Shown here: positions 54,316 to 62,142 of the stretch, in pieces | How the letters are laid out: each line of letters starts with the position of its first letter | Numbering within the stretch: the first letter of the stretch is position 1 | Assembly: GCA_021820065.1 (NCBI GenBank) | Contig: JAKAEE010000003.1 | Location: 28,555-92,554 of the forward strand | Origin: Bacteroidota bacterium | GTDB lineage: Bacteria; Bacteroidota; Ignavibacteria; Ignavibacteriales; Melioribacteraceae | Length of the DNA stretch: 64,000 nt | Reading direction: 5' to 3' | Notes under the pieces: model-generated | What the model was told of the DNA's origin: nothing | Databases searched by the model: none | Seen by the model: only the letters and a program-made list of their open reading frames with translations | Translations under genes and position numbers: made by a program

Positions 54316-54503
54316 GAGAATCGATTCAAGTTCCAATGTTTCTTGCCGGCGGATTAAATTCAAATAACGTTATTGATGCAATCGCGCAAGTAAACCCGTT
54401 TGGCATTGATGTTTGTTCGGGCGTTCGAACCAACGGTAAACTTGACGAGCAAAAGCTGAAATCATTCTTTGAGCAAATTAGAAAAGCAGATAGAATTAAT
54501 TGA
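54270..54503 (+). pseudogene. trpF: trpF (phosphoribosylanthranilate isomerase), C-terminal fragment
   Basis: In a different frame from the GNAT fragment, the last 77 codons encode the C-terminal third of TrpF: GRTHDWQISRKI, VPMFLAGGLNSNNVIDAI, PFGIDVCSGVRTNGKLDEQKLKSFF. The AGGL and DVCSGV phosphate-binding loops are recognisable. The N-terminal two-thirds, including the catalytic Cys, is absent, so isomerase activity is lost unless it is a mis-join. Its stop codon TGA overlaps the TTG start of the next gene, which shows the 3' side of the junction is in its native setting. Confidence 0.75.
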
Positions 54504-55819
54504 CAACTGATTCTCAACTTACCTATAAGAAAATTTTCCGGTTTTGGTTCCCGCTTTCTGCAACTTGGCTGATGATGTCGGCAGAAATGCCGTTTCTTAC
54601 GGCAATAATCGCGCGAATCGGTTACCCCGAATTTAATTTGGCTGCATTCGGAGTTGCGTATTCGGTTGCACTCATTGTTGAATCGCCTGTAATGATGATG
54701 TTGAGCACATCTACCGCGCTGGTTGAAAACAAAAACACTTTCTTGAAACTCAGAAATTTCGTTTACCTTGTGAACGCCCTAATCACAATTGCAATAATCA
54801 TATTTTTGCTGCCGCCGGTTTTTAATTTCTTTGCTCTTGATCTGCTAAATCTTCCTCTCAGAGTTTCGCATTTGACTCACATGGCAGTTGCCTTATTAAT
54901 ACCGTGGGCACCCTCGATAGGATACAGAAGATTTTATCAGGGAATACTGATCAGACAAAACTTAACACGTTATGTTGCTTACGGAACAGTTATTCGTCTT
55001 TCATCAATGGGAATAACCGCGTTCATGTTGTTTTTGTTTTCTCGCGCTCACGGTGTTGTTGTCGGCGCCGCATCTCTCTCAGCAGGTGTTATGATGGAAG
55101 CCATTGCTGCCAGAATCATGTCTTACAAGACGGTTAAGAAATATTTGAATGGAAAGGTGACATCAGATAAAGAAATAACCTACAAAGAAATTTTTCATTT
55201 TTACTTGCCGCTCGCACTAACTTCATTTATCTCATTAGGATTTCAGCCGGTGGTTACTTTTTTTATAAGTCACGGCAGATATGCGCTCGAATCGCTTGCA
55301 GTTTTTCCGGTAATAAATTCGGTGGTATTTATTTTCAGAGGATTCGGTTTATCAATTCCGGAAGCGGTTATAGCTTTGCTAAAAACAGAAAACGAATACA
55401 AAAAGCTAAAACGATTTTCCCAAGTATTGGGAATCACGTTGGTAATTGGTTTGAGCTTAGTAACTTTTACACCTCTTGCAGATTTATGGCTGTTGAAAGT
55501 ATCGGGTCTTTCAATTCAGCTTGTTCAGTTTTCGCTAGTGCCTCTAATGCTCTATTCGTTGTTTCCATTGCTAACAGTATGGATAAATTTTGAACGAGCT
55601 ATTTTAATTTACAGCCGCGAGACAAAACCGCTTACAAATGCAATTATTACCGAAGTCCTTGGAATGTTTATTATTCTTTTTGTAACTGTAACTTTTTTTG
55701 ATTTCATCGGTGTTGTCGCTGCGGTTATTGCACTGACATTAGGAAGACTTGCCGCAAACTTCTATCTGATGCGACCGTTTAATAAGTGCGTTAGAAAAAT
55801 AAAACGTCAGGCAAGCTGA
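54500..55819 (+). CDS. MATE-like / ANKH-like multipass transporter
   Basis: This is a 439-residue membrane protein with about 12 hydrophobic helices in two halves. The first is FRFWFPLSATWLMMSAEMPFL and the second is FHFYLPLALTSFISLGFQPVVTFF (in pieces), matching the two-fold repeat of MOP/MATE flippases. The IGYRRFYQGILIR segment is reminiscent of bacterial homologues of ANKH. The TTG start at 54500 overlaps the TGA of the trpF remnant (TTGA), so it is translationally coupled. The substrate is unknown. The following 294-base gap to 56114 contains no gene and no clear hairpin. Confidence 0.75.
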   Translation: MTTDSQLTYKKIFRFWFPLSATWLMMSAEMPFLTAIIARIGYPEFNLAAFGVAYSVALIVESPVMMMLSTSTALVENKNTFLKLRNFVYLVNALITIAIIIFLLPPVFNFFALDLLNLPLRVSHLTHMAVALLIPWAPSIGYRRFYQGILIRQNLTRYVAYGTVIRLSSMGITAFMLFLFSRAHGVVVGAASLSAGVMMEAIAARIMSYKTVKKYLNGKVTSDKEITYKEIFHFYLPLALTSFISLGFQPVVTFFISHGRYALESLAVFPVINSVVFIFRGFGLSIPEAVIALLKTENEYKKLKRFSQVLGITLVIGLSLVTFTPLADLWLLKVSGLSIQLVQFSLVPLMLYSLFPLLTVWINFERAILIYSRETKPLTNAIITEVLGMFIILFVTVTFFDFIGVVAAVIALTLGRLAANFYLMRPFNKCVRKIKRQAS

Positions 55820-56113
55820 ATTTATTTTTGAAAAGAATCATTTGGCTTCAGAAGATTGGAACTTCGAAGGTAAATCGGAGTGAGACCTTTACTTTTTCAC
55901 ATCAACAAATAAGCCGTTCAATCCTATTATCACTCTAAAAAGTTAACTTTTTTGTTGCGTCAAAACGGATATAAAATTATTTTCAAATCGGAACTCACAG
56001 GCGCATATCTTATTTAAAAGCCTTTTTTTGACACTATGGCGGCAATTTATCGAAAGGAATTACCCTAATAATCGGGAAACCTGATCATAAAAAATAGCAC
56101 GAGGAGAAACATA

Positions 56114-57784
56114 ATGGACTCTTCCTCTGACAAAGTAAATCAAGATCAGTTAGTTTCATACTTACAAAATTTAGAATCGAGAATCTCGCGAATTGAATCT
56201 CATCTCCAACTCGATGAATATTCATCGGAGAATGAATTCAAGTTGCCGCCGATCTTCCCGCGTAAGATTTCCGATCAAGCTGATAACCTTGAAGAAACAA
56301 TTGGGCAATTCTGGTTTGCAAAAGTTGGAATTGTCATTCTTGCCATCGGTATTGTTTTCCTGTTAACCTTTCCTTACAAAAATCTGCCTTCGGCGGTGCC
56401 AAGTCTCTTCGGTTATGCAATAGTGGGCGTGTTGATGTTTTTATCAAGATACTCTAGTAAGTCGCTGCCGTTTCTTTCTCATTATATTTTCGGCGGAGGA
56501 TTGCTGCTTTTGTATTTCACAACACTCCGACTTCACTACTTTGGAATTGAACGCGCTATCGAAAGCGAAACCGTTGAAACAATTCTGCTGACTATTTCAT
56601 CTGTCCTTTACCTGGTAATTGCTTATAGAAGAAAATCAATTTATCTGGACTCCATCGGAATTACGCTGGCTGCAATTACTATTCTCATAAGCAACAATAG
56701 CTATTCCGTTTTTCTTTTTTTAATGGTTCTTTCCTTTTTCATTGTTCACCTAAAAATAAAATTTGACTGGAACCCGCTTTACAATTTTGGAATTGTGTTA
56801 GTGTATCTGACAAACTTCATCTGGTTCATCAACGACCCCGTAATTGGAAATCAAATTGGTCTTCGAACGCTTCCGGAGATCAATCTTTTTGCTTATCTAG
56901 TTTACGCCGCAATCTTTGCTTCGGCAAGTTTGTATAATCAAAATAAAGAAGCTGAAAAGTACACTATAATATTAAACTCGCTTTTCAATTGTTTTTGGTC
57001 ATATGGGTTCTTCTTATTAATCACGCTTCTCAAGTACAAAGAGATTTTGCCGCTATCGCATTTTGTTGCGTCCATCGTATTCCTAACGATTTCCGTTTTA
57101 TTCTGGGTTAAAGAAGAAAGCAAATACGCCACCTTCTTTTACTCGATTCTAGGCTATACTGCATTAAGCATAGCGATCGTGGCGCAATTCAAAGAACCGG
57201 ATTACTTTGTTTGGCTCAGCTGGCAAAGCATAATTGTTGTCTCCACAGCAATCTGGTTCCGGTCTAAGTTTATCATCGTTGCAAATTTTGTAATGTATCT
57301 AATAATATTCTTTTCTTACCTGGCGTTATCGGGAAGTTTTGGAGTGGTCAGTTTAAGCTTTGGAATTGTTGCTCTAACCAGCGCAAGAATTTTGAATTGG
57401 AAAAAAGATCGGTTGGATTTGAAAACAGAAGTGATGAGAAACTCTTACCTGGCGGCGGCGTTTTTCATTTTCCCGTATGCATTATATCATATCATGCCGC
57501 AAAATTATGTAAGTCTCTCGTGGACATTAGTGGCGCTGTCGTACTATGTGATGAGCGTAATTCTGAAGAATAAAAAATACCGCTGGATGGCGCTGCTCAC
57601 ATTCTTGTTAACGGTATTGCATGTGCTTTTTGTCGGCACAACAGATTTGGATCCGAGTTATAGAATTGTCTCGTTCATCTTTCTCGGAATTGTGCTTGTA
57701 TTGATTTCGGCTTTATATGCAAGAAAAAAATCAAAGTCGGTATTACCGGCTGATGCTGGAGTTGAATCATCTGATAAATCATAA
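56114..57784 (+). CDS. DUF2339 family multipass membrane protein
   Basis: This is a 556-residue protein. The N-terminal 40 residues form a coiled coil (QLVSYLQNLESRISRIESHL, in pieces) typical of DUF2339. The family signature EETIGQFWFAKVGIVILAIGIVFLL lies near residue 65. About 16 to 18 hydrophobic helices follow to the C-terminus. The function of DUF2339 is unknown. GAGGAG lies eight bases upstream of the ATG. The octaheme cytochrome gene begins 35 bases downstream, so the gene might be part of the respiratory transcription unit. Confidence 0.8.
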   Translation: MDSSSDKVNQDQLVSYLQNLESRISRIESHLQLDEYSSENEFKLPPIFPRKISDQADNLEETIGQFWFAKVGIVILAIGIVFLLTFPYKNLPSAVPSLFGYAIVGVLMFLSRYSSKSLPFLSHYIFGGGLLLLYFTTLRLHYFGIERAIESETVETILLTISSVLYLVIAYRRKSIYLDSIGITLAAITILISNNSYSVFLFLMVLSFFIVHLKIKFDWNPLYNFGIVLVYLTNFIWFINDPVIGNQIGLRTLPEINLFAYLVYAAIFASASLYNQNKEAEKYTIILNSLFNCFWSYGFFLLITLLKYKEILPLSHFVASIVFLTISVLFWVKEESKYATFFYSILGYTALSIAIVAQFKEPDYFVWLSWQSIIVVSTAIWFRSKFIIVANFVMYLIIFFSYLALSGSFGVVSLSFGIVALTSARILNWKKDRLDLKTEVMRNSYLAAAFFIFPYALYHIMPQNYVSLSWTLVALSYYVMSVILKNKKYRWMALLTFLLTVLHVLFVGTTDLDPSYRIVSFIFLGIVLVLISALYARKKSKSVLPADAGVESSDKS

Positions 57785-57819
57785 ATGATTAATTCACAAA
57801 ATGCGGAGAAAATATTTTC

Positions 57820-58569
57820 ATGAAGAATTTTCTTGCAGGAATTCCGGAACAGGTAAAACGATTATCGGTATTGCTTGTAATACTTGTGATTGTTTTTATT
57901 GTTGTCCGCTCGACTTTAATTCCAAATGATTTCGGAAAGATTGGTCATTACCGGGCATCGGCAGTACAAAATATTGCTAACAACGAATTACACTATGCGG
58001 GGCAGGAAGTCTGCGTAGATTGCCATGACGATATTGTTGCAGTCAAAACAAAAGGTTATCACAAAAACCTTTCGTGCGAAGTTTGTCATGGGCCTTCTAT
58101 AAAGCATACGGAAGCGCCTGATGAATTTAAGCCGCAGATACAGCGCAACAGAAGTTTCTGCCCTACTTGTCACGAATATTTGCCTTCAAGACCAACTGGA
58201 TTCCCGCAGATTGTTTCTGCTTCTCACAATCCCAGAAAAATTTGTGTGTCGTGTCATAATCCTCATAATCCGGTTCCGCCCGTAACGCCCAAAGGATGCG
58301 AAGCATGTCATGCTGAAATTGTTGCAACCAAATCGTTGTCGTTCCATTCGGAAATACCTTGCACAAAATGTCATGTGGCAAATGAAAAACACAAACTAAG
58401 TCCGAGAGATAATCTGCCTACAAAACCGACTACACGTGAATTCTGCGGCCAATGTCACGCTGAGGACGCGAATAGTCCAAAAGATATTCCGAGAATAAAC
58501 ATGGCAACGCATGAGCCGAGATACGTTTGTTGGCAATGTCATTATCCACATTTACCGGAGGCTCAATAA
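57820..58569 (+). CDS. membrane-anchored octaheme c-type cytochrome
   Basis: This is a 249-residue cytochrome. An N-terminal membrane segment (LSVLLVILVIVFIVVRS) with no clear cleavage site anchors it with the heme domain outside. Eight CxxCH motifs are present: CVDCH, CEVCH, CPTCH, CVSCH, CEACH, CTKCH, CGQCH and CWQCH. No other cofactor motif is seen. The pattern is that of NapC/NrfB-like or Geobacter-like electron carriers and not of octaheme nitrite reductases, which are larger. Its stop overlaps the start of the FeS gene by one base (TAATG). It probably exchanges electrons with the quinone-linked modules downstream. Confidence 0.9.
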   Translation: MKNFLAGIPEQVKRLSVLLVILVIVFIVVRSTLIPNDFGKIGHYRASAVQNIANNELHYAGQEVCVDCHDDIVAVKTKGYHKNLSCEVCHGPSIKHTEAPDEFKPQIQRNRSFCPTCHEYLPSRPTGFPQIVSASHNPRKICVSCHNPHNPVPPVTPKGCEACHAEIVATKSLSFHSEIPCTKCHVANEKHKLSPRDNLPTKPTTREFCGQCHAEDANSPKDIPRINMATHEPRYVCWQCHYPHLPEAQ

Positions 58570-59363
58570 TGGAAAAGAAAATTAATGAAGCCGAGAAAAA
58601 ATTAGAAAGAAGAAATTTCCTCAAGAAACTGGCTGTTATTTCTGTAGCTCCTATCGCATTCGGATTTTTGGGTTCAGGTGAGAAGCTGATGGGTTTAAAA
58701 AAATGGGCGCTGAATAACGGTTATGTTCCGAAAGATCATAAATGGGGAATGGGAATTGACATCAACAAATGTATCGGATGCGGAAGATGCGCCGATGCGT
58801 GTAAAAACGAAAACAATGTTCCGCGCGAGCCGTTTTTCTTTAGAACATGGGTAGAACGATACAGAATTTATGATGACGGAGAAGTTTTGGTTGATAGCCC
58901 AAATGGTTCGATAGATGGTTTTGAAGTATTATCGACGAAGAAAAAAATGGAACGAAGTTTCTTTGTTCCGAAAATTTGCAATCATTGTGATAACCCGCCG
59001 TGCGTACAAGTTTGTCCCGTTGGCGCAACTTTCAAATCCGAAGACGGTGTTGTGCTGGTTGATTCGGATTATTGCATCGGCTGCAGGTACTGTATTCAAG
59101 CATGCCCGTATGGCGCCCGCTTCTTGCATCCGGTTACACGCACAGCGGAAAAATGTACTTTTTGTTATCAACGCATAACGAAAGACAAATTGCCTGTATG
59201 CGTAGAAGTCTGCCCAACACAAGCAAGAGTTTTCGGGGAACTGAATAAAAAAGCAAGCCCGCTAGTTAGATTTTTGCGAATGAATAAAATCGGAATCCTG
59301 AAACCATCGCTGAACACCGAACCAAAAGTTTTTTATGCAAATCTTGATATGGAGGTGAAATAA
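58569..59363 (+). CDS. Tat-exported 4x[4Fe-4S] ferredoxin-type subunit (NrfC/DmsB-like)
   Basis: This is a 264-residue iron-sulfur protein. The ATG at 58569 yields a twin-arginine signal (ERRNFLKKLAVISVAPIAFG), indicating folded export across the inner membrane. Four cluster-binding Cys sets are seen: CIGCGRCADACKNE, CNHCDNPPCVQVCPVGA, CIGCRYCIQACPYGA, and CTFCYQRI...CVEVCPTQA. This is the arrangement of NrfC, DmsB, PsrB and ActB-like subunits. It overlaps the octaheme gene by one base and precedes the NrfD gene by one base. It would pass electrons between the NrfD quinone site and a cytochrome, since no molybdopterin subunit is present. Confidence 0.93.
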   Translation: MEKKINEAEKKLERRNFLKKLAVISVAPIAFGFLGSGEKLMGLKKWALNNGYVPKDHKWGMGIDINKCIGCGRCADACKNENNVPREPFFFRTWVERYRIYDDGEVLVDSPNGSIDGFEVLSTKKKMERSFFVPKICNHCDNPPCVQVCPVGATFKSEDGVVLVDSDYCIGCRYCIQACPYGARFLHPVTRTAEKCTFCYQRITKDKLPVCVEVCPTQARVFGELNKKASPLVRFLRMNKIGILKPSLNTEPKVFYANLDMEVK

Positions 59364-59364
59364 C

Positions 59365-60558
59365 GTGGAAGAATTAGTTCAACACCTGACCCCGATATTA
59401 AAAGAAATCACCGGATACATTTTCCCAAACGAAGTTGAGCTGCATTGGGGAATCTTAATTGTATTGTATCCTTATCTAACCGGATTAGTTGCCGGCGCGT
59501 TTATTTTAGCTTCCCTTGTAAAAGTTTTCAACGTAAAAGAATTACAGCCCACATACAGAATTGCCATGCTCACCGCTTTGGCTTTCTTAATTGTTGCGCC
59601 GCTTCCACTGCTTGGGCATCTCGGTCATCCAGAAAAATCTTACGAAATATTTTTAACGCCCAATACAACTTCTGCCATGGCAATGTTCGGATTTGTTTAC
59701 GCATGGTATTTAATGGCCGTTCTGCTTTTAGAAATCTGGTTCGATTACAGGCGCGACATAATTTTATGGGCGTCGAAGGAGAAGGGAATTAAGAAATGGA
59801 TTCACAAAATTGTTTCGCTCTTTTCAAAAGACATTTCCGAGAAAGCAATTCGCTTCGATAAAAAATCTGTGAAGATCGTAACCATCATCGGTATTCCTTC
59901 CGCGTTCCTTCTTCACGGTTACGTCGGATTTATATTCGGATCCATAAAAGCAAATCCGTGGTGGTCCAGCGTTTTGATGCCGATAGTGTTTTTATTCTCC
60001 GCGATTGTTTCCGGAATTGCACTGGTGCTGATAATTTATATGGTAGTAACACCATTGAGATCAAAACCAATTCAAATGGATTGCTTGGATAAACTTGCAA
60101 GCTATCTTTTCTACGTGATGATAATAGATTTTTCGCTCGAAGCTTTGGATTTTATTCACCGCATTTATGAATCCGAAGAGTCGATTAAAATTTTATCTGA
60201 ATTGGTTTCGGGCAAACTGTTTGTTAGTCTCGTTGTTATTCAGCTCTTGATGGGAATGTTAATTCCTCTCGCATCAATAGCCGCGACAAAAATATTCAAA
60301 GCGCCGAGCGAACTGAAAAAGATGGTTTACTTCATCGCCGCTATTCTAGTTGAAATCGGAATTTTCACAACGAGATGGAACATTGTAATTGGCGGACAAT
60401 TGTTCTCAAAAAGTCTGCGCGGACTAACAGTTTATAAAATGACTTTTTTTGGTTTGGAAGGATTTCTAGCCGCAATTGGAATTTTGATACTCCCTTTTAT
60501 AATACTTTTTATTTTAATGAGACTGCTTCCGCCGTGGGAGGAAGCGCGGAATCCTTAA
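59365..60558 (+). CDS. NrfD/PsrC-family quinone-interacting membrane subunit
   Basis: This is a 397-residue membrane protein with about nine or ten helices. The opening PNEVELHWGILIVLYPYLTGLVAGAF and the APLPLLGHLGHPEK segment near residue 75 are typical of NrfD proteins, where the conserved His/Asp-rich area lines a quinone site. The C-terminal helices include TTRWNIVIGGQLFSKSLRG, a common NrfD element. The start is a GTG one base after the FeS gene stop. It does not contain heme ligands of its own and is expected to oxidise or reduce menaquinone together with the FeS partner. Confidence 0.92.
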   Translation: MEELVQHLTPILKEITGYIFPNEVELHWGILIVLYPYLTGLVAGAFILASLVKVFNVKELQPTYRIAMLTALAFLIVAPLPLLGHLGHPEKSYEIFLTPNTTSAMAMFGFVYAWYLMAVLLLEIWFDYRRDIILWASKEKGIKKWIHKIVSLFSKDISEKAIRFDKKSVKIVTIIGIPSAFLLHGYVGFIFGSIKANPWWSSVLMPIVFLFSAIVSGIALVLIIYMVVTPLRSKPIQMDCLDKLASYLFYVMIIDFSLEALDFIHRIYESEESIKILSELVSGKLFVSLVVIQLLMGMLIPLASIAATKIFKAPSELKKMVYFIAAILVEIGIFTTRWNIVIGGQLFSKSLRGLTVYKMTFFGLEGFLAAIGILILPFIILFILMRLLPPWEEARNP

Positions 60559-60613
60559 TAAATCACTATATTATTTTTAATTAATTAATCACCAATAAAA
60601 AACGCGTTAGGTT

Positions 60614-61045
60614 ATGAAGATTAATAGAAGAAAATTCTTGAATTCGATTTTGGGAATAGGAGGAATAGGAGGAATACTTTCCATCTTTTATCCCATAGTT
60701 TCTTATTTAATTCCTCCAAAGATGGCGGAACCAAAAGTAAACTCCGTTAAAGCCGGAATGACCTCCGACTTTGCGGCGAACAGCTACAAAATAGTTAAGT
60801 TCGGCAGAAAGCCGGTTATCTTGATTAAGACAGTGGATAATCAATACAAAGCACTGTCGGCTAGCTGCACTCACCTGGATTGTATTGTTCAATATAAATC
60901 CGATACAAAACAAATCTGGTGCGCGTGTCACAACGGCATTTATGATTTGAATGGAAGAAATATTTCCGGTCCGCCGCCAAGACCTTTAGAGCAGTACGAT
61001 GTAAAAATTGTAAAGGACGAAATTGTAATTACTAAAATGGGTTAA
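60614..61045 (+). CDS. Rieske [2Fe-2S] protein
   Basis: This is a 143-residue Rieske subunit. An N-terminal Tat-like signal and anchor (INRRKFLNSILGIGGIGG) is followed by the cluster motifs CTHLDC (near residue 87) and CACHNG (near 103), then the Pro-rich GPPPRPL element. The first motif has Asp where CTHLGC is usual, and the second is CACHNG in place of CPCHGS, as in several menaquinone-linked enzymes. It is separated by 55 bases from the NrfD gene and by 3 bases from the cytochrome b gene, so the latter pair is one unit. Confidence 0.93.
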   Translation: MKINRRKFLNSILGIGGIGGILSIFYPIVSYLIPPKMAEPKVNSVKAGMTSDFAANSYKIVKFGRKPVILIKTVDNQYKALSASCTHLDCIVQYKSDTKQIWCACHNGIYDLNGRNISGPPPRPLEQYDVKIVKDEIVITKMG

Positions 61046-61048
61046 TCA

Positions 61049-62131
61049 ATGTTAAAGAATATTGGTTCTAAAATCGTTTCTTCGATCGATGAACGGTACG
61101 ACCTGACACCGGTACGTAATCTGCTTCAACATAAAAAAGTTCCGGAACACCGCCACTCGGTTTGGTATTACATGGGCGGGGTAACTTTGTTTTTATTTAT
61201 CGTTCAGTTGTTGACCGGCATTCTTCTTCTTTTGTATTACCGTCCCGGTGAAGACAGCGCTTACGAAAGCGTCCGCTTCATTGTTACCGAAGTAAAATTT
61301 GGCTGGCTGATAAGAAATGTTCACAGTTGGTCTGCAAACTTGCTGGTGTTGTTTGCGTTCGTTCACATGTTTAGTGTTTTCTTTTCCAAAGCTTATGAGA
61401 AACCGAGAGAGTTAACATGGATTACCGGATTTATAATTTTGGTTTTTTCTCTGGCATTCGGTTTCAGCGGTTATCTACTGCCTTGGAATGAATTGGCTTT
61501 CTTCGCAACAAAAGTCGGAACCGACATTGTAGGAGTAGTACCGGTAATCGGTCAACCGTTAAAAGTACTTTTGCGAGGTGGAGAAGATGTAACAGGCGCA
61601 ACGCTTTCAAGATTTTTCGGTATCCACGTCGCAATACTGCCGGCAATCTTCACGTTCTTCTTAGCGCTACACTTGTTGTTTATTCAACGCCAAGGTATGC
61701 ACGAACCTGAAGAATTTAAAAACTTGCCCGAAGAAAAGAAAAAATATATTCCGTTCTTTCCGGATTTTGCTCTGAAAGATTTTTTGTTGTGGGTAGTTGT
61801 ATTCAACGTTCTGATATTCCTAGCGCTTTATTTTCCTTGGGAATTGGGAAACAAAGCCGATGCGTTCGCTTCGGCGCCCAAAGGAATTAGACCGGAATGG
61901 TATTTCATGTTCATGTTTCAATCGTTAAAATTTCTCCCGGCTCATATTCTCTTTATAGAAGGAGAATTACTTGGTGTTTTGTTTTTTGGAGTTGCCGGCT
62001 TTATATGGATGCTGGTTCCGTATATCAAAATTAAACACAGAAGCGGATGGAAATTTCAACCGCTAACATTAATTGGAATTTTCGTTGTCATTTTCATTGT
62101 AATCATGACAGTCTTAGGTTACTTATTATAG
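61049..62131 (+). CDS. cytochrome b (fused b6/subunit IV type)
   Basis: This is a 360-residue cytochrome b with eight membrane helices. Heme ligands are the His pairs in NVHSW...FVHM (+14 spacing) and GIHV...LHLLF (+15 spacing). The +15 pair is the cytochrome b6 pattern. The C-terminal third carries the PEWY quinol motif (GIRPEWYFMFM) near 285. The position that holds Cys35 for heme c(i) in cytochrome b6 is Tyr (YYMGG), so an extra covalent heme is not expected there. Together with the Rieske protein it forms a quinol-oxidising module. No separate cytochrome c1 or f is found, so the nonaheme protein may take that role. Confidence 0.92.
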   Translation: MLKNIGSKIVSSIDERYDLTPVRNLLQHKKVPEHRHSVWYYMGGVTLFLFIVQLLTGILLLLYYRPGEDSAYESVRFIVTEVKFGWLIRNVHSWSANLLVLFAFVHMFSVFFSKAYEKPRELTWITGFIILVFSLAFGFSGYLLPWNELAFFATKVGTDIVGVVPVIGQPLKVLLRGGEDVTGATLSRFFGIHVAILPAIFTFFLALHLLFIQRQGMHEPEEFKNLPEEKKKYIPFFPDFALKDFLLWVVVFNVLIFLALYFPWELGNKADAFASAPKGIRPEWYFMFMFQSLKFLPAHILFIEGELLGVLFFGVAGFIWMLVPYIKIKHRSGWKFQPLTLIGIFVVIFIVIMTVLGYLL

Positions 62132-62142
62132 GAAACAACAAA

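Noticed and set aside
54213..54503. Open frame that could be taken as a complete small gene
   Set aside because: Only the part after 54270 resembles TrpF. The first 19 codons are GNAT sequence read in the wrong frame.
56028..56046. TTGACA as sigma-70 promoter for the DUF2339 gene
   Set aside because: TTGACA is present but no -10 hexamer of acceptable quality is found at 16-18 bases.
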